This document shows, one piece after another, positions 37,576 through 47,368 of a stretch of 64,000 bases of DNA. How positions within the stretch are numbered: the first letter of the stretch is position 1; the number at the start of each line of letters is the position of its first letter. A program made the position numbers and the translations under genes. Below the pieces are notes generated by a model, which was not told where the DNA came from, did no database searches, and saw nothing but the letters and a program-made list of their open reading frames with translations. The stretch is from positions 124,001-188,000 of the forward strand of contig NZ_JAJNDA010000013.1 of assembly GCF_021026295.1 (NCBI RefSeq). The letters are read 5' to 3'. This DNA comes from Actinomycetospora soli (GTDB lineage: Bacteria; Actinomycetota; Actinomycetes; Mycobacteriales; Pseudonocardiaceae).

Positions 37576-38396
37576 GCCCCTGGACCTGCACCAACTGCGG
37601 ACACTGGCAGCGCTGGTTCGCCACGCCCCCGGCCTGCCCGGTGTGCGTCGACGTCCGCAACGCCCTGCCCGACGACGGCTGGGACTTCCGGCCGCTGACG
37701 GAGATCGCCCGCGGCCGCGAGGCGCGCTGGGCCGAGGTGCGCCCCGGCATCACGGGGTTCTGGTGCGAGCCGCAGGTGGGGCTGGGCACGTGCGGCTGGG
37801 TCATCGAGACCGAGGCCGGTCTGATCGGCTGGGAGGGCGCGGGCTTCTACCCCGACGACGGGCTCGCCGAGATCCGCCGTCGCGGCGGCCTGGCGGCGCT
37901 CGCGGCGAGCCACGTCCACGGCTACGGCGCGCTGTTCCAGCTGCAGGACGCGCTCGACCCGCCGGTCCTGGCGATCGGGGTGCGCGACCTGGAGTGGACG
38001 AAGGCCTTCCGGGTCACCTGGCCCCTCGACGACCGCCACGAGTTCGCGCCCGGCCTCGTCGCCCACCGCACCGGCGGGCACTTCGACGGCCACATGGTCC
38101 TGCACGACGAGCGGCGCCGGGTCCTGTTCTGCGGCGACATGCTCAAGGCCGCGCTCGACGACGAGGGCCGCGCGACGGGGCTCTCCGCCCACAAGGCCTA
38201 CCACGCCCAGATCCCGCTCTCCCACCAGGAGATCCGGGACGCGTACAAGGTCATCGGCAACCTCGAGTTCGACGCCGTCGCCACGCCGTTCGAGTTCGTC
38301 GAGGGCGTCACCACCGCCCACGTGCTCGCGCTCTACGACCGTCTGCTGTCCGCGCAGCCGGTCGCCGGGCCGATCCCGCTGGCGGAGCTCTCGTGA
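37566..38396 (+). CDS. Zinc-ribbon plus metallo-beta-lactamase-fold protein
   Basis: A 276-residue two-domain protein. Residues 7-27 form a zinc ribbon (CTNCG ... CPVC). From about 55 a metallo-beta-lactamase fold follows, with GTCGWVIETEAGLIGWEG, SHVHGYGALFQL in place of the usual HxHxDH, HFDGHMVLHDE, and FCGDMLK. Several metal ligands of hydrolytic members are therefore missing or moved, so it may be a redox, scaffold or altered hydrolase. GTG at 37566 overlaps the Gfo/Idh end by ten bases. It directly precedes the YcaO gene, a likely partner. Confidence 0.75.
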   Translation: MPLSPWTCTNCGHWQRWFATPPACPVCVDVRNALPDDGWDFRPLTEIARGREARWAEVRPGITGFWCEPQVGLGTCGWVIETEAGLIGWEGAGFYPDDGLAEIRRRGGLAALAASHVHGYGALFQLQDALDPPVLAIGVRDLEWTKAFRVTWPLDDRHEFAPGLVAHRTGGHFDGHMVLHDERRRVLFCGDMLKAALDDEGRATGLSAHKAYHAQIPLSHQEIRDAYKVIGNLEFDAVATPFEFVEGVTTAHVLALYDRLLSAQPVAGPIPLAELS

Positions 38397-39922
38397 GCGT
38401 GCTCGACGCCCTGGACGCCACGGCCCGCGACTACACCGCGGCGCTGCCCCCGGGGGAGACCGACGAGATCGAGCTCCGGGAGGCCGACCGCACCGGGGTC
38501 CACGTGGTCGCCGCCGACTTCGCCGACCCCACCGGCGAGTGGCCGCGGTCGGGCTCGTTCGGCTACGGCCTGTCCGTCGAGCGCGCCCGGGTCGCGGCCC
38601 GCGCAGAGCTCGCCGAGGAGATGCTGCTCTCCCGGCACCTGCGGACCCTGACACGCACCCGCGACTCCTGGACCGCGCTGCGCGCCCGGTACGGCGACGA
38701 CGGCGTGGTCGACCCGCTCCGCCTGACGCTGCCGGCGGGCGGCACCTATGACCCCGACGCCGAGCGCTGGTGGCTCCCCGCCACCCGCGTGCGCACGGGG
38801 GAGACCGTCCTGGTGCCGGCCGAGTTCGCGGCCGCGTACCCCGTCGACCTGCCGTGGCAGGACCCGGCCGAGCGGCTCACCACCGTCATCACCAACGGCT
38901 GCGGCGCCGGCGACACCGTCGAGCGCGCCCTCGCGCACGCCCTCGGCGAGCTCCTCCAGCGCGACGGCAACAGCACCGCGTTCCGGGCCCTCGACCGCGG
39001 GATCGTCCTCGACACCGGGCCCGACGACGGGTTCGTGGCCGACCCGGACACCCGGGCGCTGCTCGCGCACCTGCGCTCGGTCGGGATCCGGGTCGTGCCG
39101 AAGCTCGCCACCACCGCCTTCGGCGTCACCGACCTGCACGTCGTCGGCCACGACGTGGCGGGGGACCCGCCGCACCCGATCGCCCTGACGGCCTGCGGGG
39201 AGGCCGCGCACCCCGACCGCGAGGTCGCCCTGCAGAAGGCGCTGCTCGAGTTCTGCTCCGCGCGGGTGCGCAAGACCTTCGCCCACGCCGCCCTCGACAC
39301 CGTCCGGCCGCTGGCGCCGACGAGCTACTGGGACCGCGAGCTCGCCCAGCCGCTGCCCGCGCAGGAGGCCCGCGCCTTCACCACCATGCAGGACTGGACC
39401 GCCCGCGGCGCCGACGAGCTGCGCGGCCTGCTCGAGCCCGTGCTCGCCGAGCACACGCGGATGCGCTTCGACGAGCTGCCCACCACCGCGGTCGGCGAGC
39501 CCGTCGCCCTCCTCGACGACCTCATGGGGCGGCTGCGGGAGTTCGACGTGCTCGCGGTCCTCGCCGACCGGGACGGCGCGTGTGCGGTCAAGGTGATCGT
39601 GCCCGGGCTCGAGGTCGAGACGATGTCCTACGGCCGGATCGGGCGCCGCGGCGTCGACCGGCTGCTCGACCGGGCGGCCGACCCGCACGACCCGGCGTTC
39701 GGCCTCGTCGGGCTGGGCGCCCCGCCGTCGCCCGGGGCGCGGCCGGTGCTCCTGCCCGACGACGAGGCGGCGCGCCTCGGCGACGAGCGTGGCGACGACC
39801 GCGCCTGGCTCGACCGCGACCGCGTCGACCGGGTGGTCGGCGACCTCTACCCCCTCTACCGCGAACCGACCCGGCACGCCGTCGCCCGGGTCGCCGCGGG
39901 CGAGGAGGTGGAGCTGCGATGA
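38393..39922 (+). CDS. Stand-alone YcaO-domain protein
   Basis: A 509-residue YcaO protein. The family activates amide backbones with ATP to make azolines, thioamides or amidines. Recognisable are GYGLSVERARVAARAELAEEML (near 58), NGCGAGDTVERALAHALGELLQRD (near 170), the ATP/Mg region VALQKALLEFCSARVRK (near 278) and the late VIVPGLEVE. No E1-like or TfuA partner and no RiPP precursor or protease is nearby. The substrate may thus be a small molecule, not a peptide; this is inference. GTG 38393 shares GTGA with the previous stop, and the next ATG overlaps its own stop. Confidence 0.85.
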   Translation: MSVLDALDATARDYTAALPPGETDEIELREADRTGVHVVAADFADPTGEWPRSGSFGYGLSVERARVAARAELAEEMLLSRHLRTLTRTRDSWTALRARYGDDGVVDPLRLTLPAGGTYDPDAERWWLPATRVRTGETVLVPAEFAAAYPVDLPWQDPAERLTTVITNGCGAGDTVERALAHALGELLQRDGNSTAFRALDRGIVLDTGPDDGFVADPDTRALLAHLRSVGIRVVPKLATTAFGVTDLHVVGHDVAGDPPHPIALTACGEAAHPDREVALQKALLEFCSARVRKTFAHAALDTVRPLAPTSYWDRELAQPLPAQEARAFTTMQDWTARGADELRGLLEPVLAEHTRMRFDELPTTAVGEPVALLDDLMGRLREFDVLAVLADRDGACAVKVIVPGLEVETMSYGRIGRRGVDRLLDRAADPHDPAFGLVGLGAPPSPGARPVLLPDDEAARLGDERGDDRAWLDRDRVDRVVGDLYPLYREPTRHAVARVAAGEEVELR

Positions 39923-40755
39923 GCCTGCGCTGGGCCTACAACACGAACGGCCTGTCGTCGCACCGGCTCGACGACGCCCTCGCGCTGCTCGCCGACCACG
40001 GCTACGCCGGCGTCGCGCTGACCCTCGACGTCGCCCACCACGACCCCTTCGCCCCCGAGCTCGCGCGCCGCACCGCGGCCCTGGCCGACCGGCTCCGGGG
40101 ACTCGGGCTGTGCAGCGTCGTCGAGACCGGTGCCCGGTTCCTGCTCGACCCGCGGCGCAAGCACCACCCGACACTCGTCAGCGCCGAGCCGGCCGACCGG
40201 ACCCGCCGCGTCGCGTTCCTGCGGCTGTGCGTCGACGTCGCGGCCGACCTCGGGAGCGAGGCCGTCTCGTTCTGGGCCGGTGTGCTCGCCGCCGGGCTCG
40301 ACCGCGACGAGGCGTGGAAACAGCTGGTGCACGGGGTCGCCGCCGTCACCGAGTACGCCCGAGGCCGGGGCGTGACGGTCGCGGTCGAGCCGGAGCCCGG
40401 CATGCTCGTCGACGACCTCGACGACTGGTCCGCGCTGCAGGCCGAGGTGCCGGGCATCGCGCTCGCGCTCGACACCGGGCACTGCATCGTGTCCGGGCGC
40501 TGGGACCCCGCCGACGCGGTCCGGGCGTTCGCCCCGCAGCTCGGGGCGGTCGCCGTCGAGGACATGCCGCGCGGCGTCCACGACCACCGCGCCCCCGGCG
40601 AGGGGGACATGGACCTCGGCGCGGTCGTCGCGGCGCTCGGCGCGGTGGGGCACGACGGGCTGGTCAGCCTCGAGCTCTCCCGCGACTCCCACCGCGCCGA
40701 CCGGCTCGTGCCGGAGGCCATCGCGACGCTGCGCGCCCTGGAGGACGCCCGATGA
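39919..40755 (+). CDS. TIM-barrel sugar phosphate isomerase/epimerase
   Basis: A 278-residue member of the xylose-isomerase-like TIM barrel family (IolE/IolI, EboE and relatives). The pattern YNTNGLSSHRLDDALALLADHGYAGVAL opens the barrel. Metal ligands probably include the Glu of VAVEPEPGM, Asp-His in LALDTGHC, His in GVHDHRAPGEGDMD, and the late Glu in SLELS. Members epimerise or dehydrate keto-inositols and sugars, which suits a product of the Gfo/Idh enzyme. ATG 39919 overlaps the YcaO stop (ATGA). Confidence 0.85.
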   Translation: MSLRWAYNTNGLSSHRLDDALALLADHGYAGVALTLDVAHHDPFAPELARRTAALADRLRGLGLCSVVETGARFLLDPRRKHHPTLVSAEPADRTRRVAFLRLCVDVAADLGSEAVSFWAGVLAAGLDRDEAWKQLVHGVAAVTEYARGRGVTVAVEPEPGMLVDDLDDWSALQAEVPGIALALDTGHCIVSGRWDPADAVRAFAPQLGAVAVEDMPRGVHDHRAPGEGDMDLGAVVAALGAVGHDGLVSLELSRDSHRADRLVPEAIATLRALEDAR

Positions 40756-41996
40756 GGATCTGTTTCGTCTCGCGCCGCTACTGGCCCGCGGTGTCGGGCA
40801 TGAGCGCCTACGCGGAGAACCTGCTGCGCCACCTGGTGCGGGCGGGCCACGACGTCACGATGATCTCGCAGTACCGCGGCGACCCGGCCGGACGCGCGGT
40901 GTACGGCGGCGGCCCCCCGCCGCCCGAGCGCGTCCCCGCAGGCGTCGAGGTGGTGGCGCTGGAGGCCCACGGCGAGCAGGAGGTCGTCGCGGGCCGGCCC
41001 GCCGCGTTCGAGGCCGACGTCGCGACGATGCAGGCCACGATCGCCCGCCTGCACGCGCAGCGGCCGTTCGACGTGCTGCACGCCCAGTACGCCTACCCCA
41101 ACGGGCTGGCGGTGCTGCGGGCCGCGCACGGTCTCGGGCTGCCCGCGGTGGTCAGCGTGCAGGGCGGCGACGGCCACTGGGTCGGCACCTGCTGCGACAC
41201 CCACCGCGACCTCGTCCGCGCGGTGTTCACGCACGCCCCGGCGCTGGTGATCGGGTCGCCGTCGTTCGCCGCGGAGGTGTCGGCCCGGCACGACGTCGAC
41301 CCGGCCCGCTGGACGATCGTCTCCGGCGCCACCGACACCGAGCGCTTCACCCCGGCGCACGAGCCGGGGGCCCTGCGCGAGCCCCCGACGCTGCTCTACC
41401 ACGGTCGCGTCGACGCCCGGAAGGGCGTGCTCGACCTGCTCGAGGCGCACCGCACCCTGCTCGACGGCGGGCGCGACGTCCGCCTCGTCGTCTCCGGGAT
41501 CGGGCCGGACACCGCCCTCGTCGCGGAGCGGGTCACCGAGCTGGGCCTGGACGACCACGTGTCCCAGCTCGGCTACACGCCCTACGAGCGGGCCCACGAG
41601 GTGTACGGGCTCGGCGACGTCTTCGTCAGCCCCACCTACGCCGAGGGCTTCTCCAACACCATCCTCGAGGCGATGGCCTCCGGCCTGCCCGTGGTGTCCA
41701 CCGACGTGGTCGGGGTCCGCGACTGCGTCCGCCCGGACGACAACGGTGTCCTCGTCCCGGCCAAGGACCCCGCGGCCCTCGCGGCCGGGATCGCGCGGGT
41801 GCTCGACGACGGGTCCCTGCGGCGGGCCATGGCCGCCCGTGCCCTCGACGAGGTGCGGGCGGTGTGGTCCTGGCCGGTGATCGCCGACCGGGTCACCGAC
41901 GTGTACGACACGGTCCGCGACGTCCCCGTGCCCGCGATCCCCGACCCGCCCGTGGACCCGTCCTGCCGGTTCCGCGCGGCGCCCCACCTCCTGTGA
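40752..41996 (+). CDS. GT4-family glycosyltransferase (MshA-like fold)
   Basis: A 414-residue retaining glycosyltransferase of the GT-B fold. N-terminal FVSRRYWPAVSGMSAYAENLLRHLVRAGHDV is the acceptor-domain glycine loop. The C-terminal part has LLYHGRVDARKGVLDLLEA and the EGFSNTILEAMASGLPVV E-x7-E motif near 297. MshA of mycothiol synthesis (GlcNAc transfer to inositol phosphate) is of the same family, and this gene is followed by a PIG-L deacetylase. Transfer of an amino sugar to the inositol unit is inferred. Donor and acceptor cannot be read from sequence. ATG 40752 overlaps the previous stop. Confidence 0.87.
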   Translation: MRICFVSRRYWPAVSGMSAYAENLLRHLVRAGHDVTMISQYRGDPAGRAVYGGGPPPPERVPAGVEVVALEAHGEQEVVAGRPAAFEADVATMQATIARLHAQRPFDVLHAQYAYPNGLAVLRAAHGLGLPAVVSVQGGDGHWVGTCCDTHRDLVRAVFTHAPALVIGSPSFAAEVSARHDVDPARWTIVSGATDTERFTPAHEPGALREPPTLLYHGRVDARKGVLDLLEAHRTLLDGGRDVRLVVSGIGPDTALVAERVTELGLDDHVSQLGYTPYERAHEVYGLGDVFVSPTYAEGFSNTILEAMASGLPVVSTDVVGVRDCVRPDDNGVLVPAKDPAALAAGIARVLDDGSLRRAMAARALDEVRAVWSWPVIADRVTDVYDTVRDVPVPAIPDPPVDPSCRFRAAPHLL

Positions 41997-42778
41997 CGCG
42001 GGTCGTGGCGGTCAGCCCGCACCTCGACGACGCCGTGTTCTCGGTGGGCGGCACCCTGGCGCGGCTCGCGGGATCGTCGGACGTCACCGGGGTCACCGTC
42101 GTCACCTGCTTCACCGGCTCGGTCGACCCCGCGGTGGCGACCCCGTTCGCCCTGTCGACCCAGCTCGACAAGGGCCTGGCCGCGGACGTCGACTACATGG
42201 CGCTGCGCCGCACGGAGGACCGCGACGCGCTCGACGTCCTCGGCGCGGCGCCGCGGCACCTGGGCCTGCTCGAGGCGCCCCACCGCGGGTACGACTCGGC
42301 CGCGGCGCTGTTCGCGGGCCGGCGCGGGGGCGACGTCGTGGCGCGCCCGCTCACCGAGGCCCTGGCCCCGGTGCTCGCGGGTGCCGACCTCGTGCTCGCC
42401 CCGCAGGCCCTCGGCGACCACGTCGACCACCAGTGGGTGTCGGCGGTCGTGGCCGGGCTCGTCGATCCCGCGCGCTGCGGCTGGTGGCGCGACACCCCCT
42501 ACGTCGCGCGCCGCCCCGACGCGACGCCGATGGACCACGTGACGGGGCGGGAGGTCGCCGTCGACGTCACCGGCGAGCTGGACCGCAAGGCCGCCGCGGT
42601 CGCCTGCTACCGCACCCAGGTGCCGTTCCAGTTCGGGTCGGCCGACGCCGCCGGCCCGGCCCTCGAGGCCCTGGCCCGGGACGAGGCCGCGCGGACCGGG
42701 ACGGGGACCGCGGTGGAGGCACTGCGGGTCGGCCCGCGCGCGGGCGGGGTGCTGGCCGCGCTGCTCGGGGCGTCCTGA
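41993..42778 (+). CDS. PIG-L/LmbE-family deacetylase
   Basis: A 261-residue zinc amidase of the PIG-L family (MshB, BshB). SPHLDDAVFSVGG near 8-20 gives H10, the base D12 and ligand D13; GDHVDHQW near 142-149 gives the remaining His ligands. The family usually removes acetyl from GlcNAc bound to inositol or another acceptor. This is the last gene of the nine-gene operon; GTG 41993 shares GTGA with the glycosyltransferase stop. Together with the previous gene it parallels the MshA-MshB step, though no MshC or MshD homologue is present. Confidence 0.87.
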   Translation: MTRVVAVSPHLDDAVFSVGGTLARLAGSSDVTGVTVVTCFTGSVDPAVATPFALSTQLDKGLAADVDYMALRRTEDRDALDVLGAAPRHLGLLEAPHRGYDSAAALFAGRRGGDVVARPLTEALAPVLAGADLVLAPQALGDHVDHQWVSAVVAGLVDPARCGWWRDTPYVARRPDATPMDHVTGREVAVDVTGELDRKAAAVACYRTQVPFQFGSADAAGPALEALARDEAARTGTGTAVEALRVGPRAGGVLAALLGAS

Positions 42779-42832
42779 CCCGCGGGGTGGAGCGGGCGCG
42801 GCCGTGGGTACCCGCCGTCAGGATCGAGTGAC

Positions 42833-43804
42833 CTAGGACGACGGATGGATGAACCGGACTCCCGGCGGCAGGCCGCCGGTGCGCGAGGTGCGGGCCAGCA
42901 CGGCCAGGAGCGTCTCGCGGAACGCCTCCGCCGCCCGCGTGGGCGCGACGTCGGTGCGGTGCGCCAGCACGATCGTGCGGTGCGTCCAGCCGGTGCCGTC
43001 GAGCCGCGTGGTGTGCAGCCCCGTGCGGCCCGCGAGGACCAGGCTCGGCACGATCGCCACGCCCAGCCCGCGCTCCACCATGCGCAGCACCGCGTCCATC
43101 TCGCCGCCCTCCACGGCGATCCGCGGCGTCACCCCGGCCGCCGCGCACGCGGACAGCACCGCCTCGCGCAGCTCGTAGCCGGGGCGGTTCAGCACCAGGG
43201 GGTGCCGGGCGATCTCGGCGATGCCCGCGTGGTCGCCGAGCACCTCGTCGAGCGGGGCCCGGCCGGCCGTCGCGGAGACCGCCACCAGCTCCTCGCGCAG
43301 GACCGGGGTGAGCGCGAGGGGGACCCCCGCCGGACCCGTCGTCGGGAACCCGTCGGCCTGGTGGATGACCAGCGCGAGGTCGAGCTGCCCGTCCTCCAGG
43401 TCGCCCACGAGATCCCGCGACCCGCCCTCGGAGATCTGCAGGGAGACGCCGGGGTAGGAGTCGTGGAACACCGCGAGGACGTCCGCGACGACGCTGACGC
43501 AGAGGGAGGGCGTGGCCCCCAGCCGGAGGCGCCCGCGGCGCAGGTTCGCCAGCTCGGCGATCTCCAGCCGGGCGGTCTCGACGTCGGCCACGATGCGCCG
43601 CGCGAGGGGCAGCAGGGTCTCGCCCGCCGATGTGAGTGTGACGTGATCCCTACCCCGCGTGAACAAGGTCTCACCGAGATCATCTTCGAGTGCCTGGACC
43701 TGTCGGCTCAGCGTGGGCTGGGCGACCCGCACATCCGCCGCTGCCTGCACGAACCGTCCCGTGTCCGCCACAGCGAGGAAGTAGATGAGCTGTTTGAGGG
43801 TCAC
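42833..43804 (-). CDS. LysR-family transcriptional regulator
   Basis: A 323-residue LysR regulator. The winged helix-turn-helix is LKQLIYFLAVADTGRFVQAAADVRVAQPTLSRQVQALEDDLGETLF, followed by a linker helix and a periplasmic-binding-like co-inducer domain. It is divergent from sdhCAB with 77 bases between, so it probably controls that operon and itself. GTG 43804 has a TAAGCT -10 six bases upstream. A copy of the iterated motif lies inside the gene (43334-43347). Confidence 0.88.
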   Translation of the reverse strand: MTLKQLIYFLAVADTGRFVQAAADVRVAQPTLSRQVQALEDDLGETLFTRGRDHVTLTSAGETLLPLARRIVADVETARLEIAELANLRRGRLRLGATPSLCVSVVADVLAVFHDSYPGVSLQISEGGSRDLVGDLEDGQLDLALVIHQADGFPTTGPAGVPLALTPVLREELVAVSATAGRAPLDEVLGDHAGIAEIARHPLVLNRPGYELREAVLSACAAAGVTPRIAVEGGEMDAVLRMVERGLGVAIVPSLVLAGRTGLHTTRLDGTGWTHRTIVLAHRTDVAPTRAAEAFRETLLAVLARTSRTGGLPPGVRFIHPSS

Positions 43805-43810
43805 CTCGAT

Positions 43811-43816
43811 AGCTTA
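43811..43816 (-). promoter_or_regulatory. -10 element TAAGCT of the LysR gene
   Basis: On the minus strand TAAGCT is followed by six bases (ATCGAG) and the GTG at 43804. The GAG could also serve as a weak ribosome site. Confidence 0.4.
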
Positions 43817-43830
43817 AGAGCATCGCTGAA

Positions 43831-43855
43831 CCGACTTGCATGCATTGGCAGTCGG
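43831..43855. promoter_or_regulatory. Inverted repeat CCGAC-N15-GTCGG around TGCATGCA, candidate LysR site
   Basis: A palindromic TGCATGCA (43837-43844) sits inside a wider CCGAC/GTCGG repeat in the LysR-sdhC gap. It overlaps the -35 region of the sdhC promoter, as expected for a LysR-type activator site. Confidence 0.4.
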
Positions 43856-43875
43856 CGTGTTCCCGGGCTTAGCGT
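43845..43875 (+). promoter_or_regulatory. sdhCAB promoter TTGGCA ... TAGCGT, leaderless
   Basis: A -35 TTGGCA (43845-43850) and a -10 TAGCGT (43870-43875) with a 19-base spacer. Six bases separate the -10 from the sdhC GTG at 43882, and no ribosome site is present. Confidence 0.5.
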
Positions 43876-43881
43876 GTCGCC

Positions 43882-44571
43882 GTGGTCCTGACCCAGCAGC
43901 GCAACATCGTGACGAGGACGTGGGGTTCGTCCGTCGGCAAGAAGTTCGTCATGGCCGTGACGGGCGTGATCTTCTTGCTGTACGTGATCGCCCACATGAT
44001 CGGCAACCTGAAGATCTTCTTCGGGCAGGAGACGTTCGACGCGTACTCCGAACACCTCCGGACGCTCGGGGCCGAGATCTTCGGCTACGAGGGCGTCCTG
44101 TGGATCATCCGCGTCGTCCTGCTCGCGTCCGTCGTGCTGCACATGGCCGCGGCCTTCAGCCTCTGGTACAAGGCGAAGCGCGCGCGGCCGGTCGGGTACC
44201 AGCACAAGGGGCACCAGGGCAGCTACGCGGCCCGCACCATGCGGTGGGGCGGCGTGATCATCGCGCTGTTCGTGATCTGGCACATCCTCGACCTCACCCT
44301 CGGCACCGTGAACCCGGACCCCGCCGGGGGCGCCTACGCCAAGCTCGTGGCGAGCTTCGACCGGCCGATCGTGGCGATCTTCTACATCGTCGCGATGGTC
44401 GCCCTGAGCTTCCACATCAGCCATGGCCTGTGGTCGGGCATCCAGACGCTGGGCGGCAACAGTGCCGTCAAGCAGCACGCGTTGAAGTCGTTCTCGATCG
44501 TCGTCGGCGTCGTCATCGCCGTCGGCTTCGCGATCATCCCGGTGTCCGTCATGTTCGGTCTGGTGAGGTGA
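43882..44571 (+). CDS. sdhC: Succinate dehydrogenase cytochrome b subunit (five-helix, dihaem type)
   Basis: A 229-residue membrane anchor of complex II, of the single-subunit five-helix type that carries two haems and faces menaquinone. Helices are visible at about 21-40, 74-95, 112-133, 155-180 and 198-220; His residues in [19 protein letters not shown] and FHISHG are likely haem ligands. Type B enzymes such as those of Bacillus and mycobacterial Sdh1 share this layout. First gene of sdhCAB; leaderless GTG. Confidence 0.92.
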   Translation: MVLTQQRNIVTRTWGSSVGKKFVMAVTGVIFLLYVIAHMIGNLKIFFGQETFDAYSEHLRTLGAEIFGYEGVLWIIRVVLLASVVLHMAAAFSLWYKAKRARPVGYQHKGHQGSYAARTMRWGGVIIALFVIWHILDLTLGTVNPDPAGGAYAKLVASFDRPIVAIFYIVAMVALSFHISHGLWSGIQTLGGNSAVKQHALKSFSIVVGVVIAVGFAIIPVSVMFGLVR

Positions 44572-44573
44572 CC

Positions 44574-46552
<1,979 letters not shown>

Positions 46553-46556
<4 letters not shown>

Positions 46557-47308
46557 GAATCACGCTGCGCGTCTGGCGTCAGAAGAACGCCGACGCCAAG
46601 GGCAAGATGGAGAAGTACAAGCTCGACGACGTCGACGAGGACATGTCGTTCCTCGAGATGCTCGACGTGCTCAACGAGAAGCTCATCCTGCAGGGCGAGG
46701 ACCCGGTGTCCTTCGACCACGACTGCCGCGAGGGCATCTGCGGCTCGTGCGCGATGGTCATCAACGGGACCCCGCACGGCCCGCAGAAGAACACCACGAC
46801 GTGTCAGCTGCACATGCGGCACTTCAAGGACGGCGACACGATCGACGTGGAGCCGTGGCGGGCCCGGGCCTTCCCGGTGATCAAGGACCTGGTGACCGAC
46901 CGGTCGGCGTTCGACCAGATCATCCAGGCCGGCGGCTACGTCAGCGTCAACACCGGGTCCGCGCCGGAGGCGCACGCGACCCCGGTCGACAAGGTCTCGG
47001 CGGACGACGCGTTCGACGCCGCCACCTGCATCGGCTGCGGCGCCTGCGTCGCGGCGTGCCCGAATGGCAGCTCGATGCTGTTCACGGCCGCCAAGGTCAC
47101 GCACCTGGGGCTGCTGCCGCAGGGCCAGCCCGAGCGCCAGACCCGCGCGATCAGCATGCTGGCCAAGCAGGACGAGCTCGACTTCGGTGGCTGCACCAAC
47201 GTCGGCGCCTGCGCGGAGGTCTGCCCGAAGGGCATCCCGCTGGCCTCGATCTCGCGGCTGAACCACGACGTCCTCGGCGCCACCCTCGCGGGGGCGCGCG
47301 CGGACTAG
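46553..47308 (+). CDS. sdhB: Succinate dehydrogenase iron-sulfur subunit
   Basis: A 251-residue electron-transfer subunit. The 2Fe-2S site is [16 protein letters not shown] plus a later Cys in TTCQLH. The cluster motifs [15 protein letters not shown] and [15 protein letters not shown] carry the 4Fe-4S and 3Fe-4S clusters. GTG at 46553 overlaps the sdhA stop (GTGA). A strong terminator follows. Confidence 0.95.
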
Positions 47309-47322
47309 CCCGACCCACGAGC

Positions 47323-47358
47323 GGCCCGTCCGTCACGGAAGATCGTGACGGGCGGGCC
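47323..47358. terminator. Bidirectional terminator between sdhB and the DUF4097 gene
   Basis: GGCCCGTCCGTCACG and CGTGACGGGCGGGCC pair over 15 bp (one G-U) around a six-base loop. It sits between two convergent genes and can serve both. Confidence 0.8.
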
Positions 47359-47368
47359 GTTCGTGCGT

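Noticed and set aside
37851-39031. Additional CCCGACGACGGG copies inside the MBL-fold and YcaO genes
   Set aside because: They fall in frame as Pro-Asp-Asp-Gly with preferred codons and lack the flanking A/T bases, so they were not counted among the 18 full motif copies.
33370-42778. The operon as an Ebo-type metabolite cluster
   Set aside because: Only the TIM-barrel isomerase fits; no UbiA-like, TatD-like or dehydroquinate-synthase-like genes are present.
33370-42778. The operon as the ordinary mycothiol cluster
   Set aside because: MshC and MshD types are missing, while YcaO, Gfo/Idh, methyltransferase and isomerase have no role in mycothiol synthesis.
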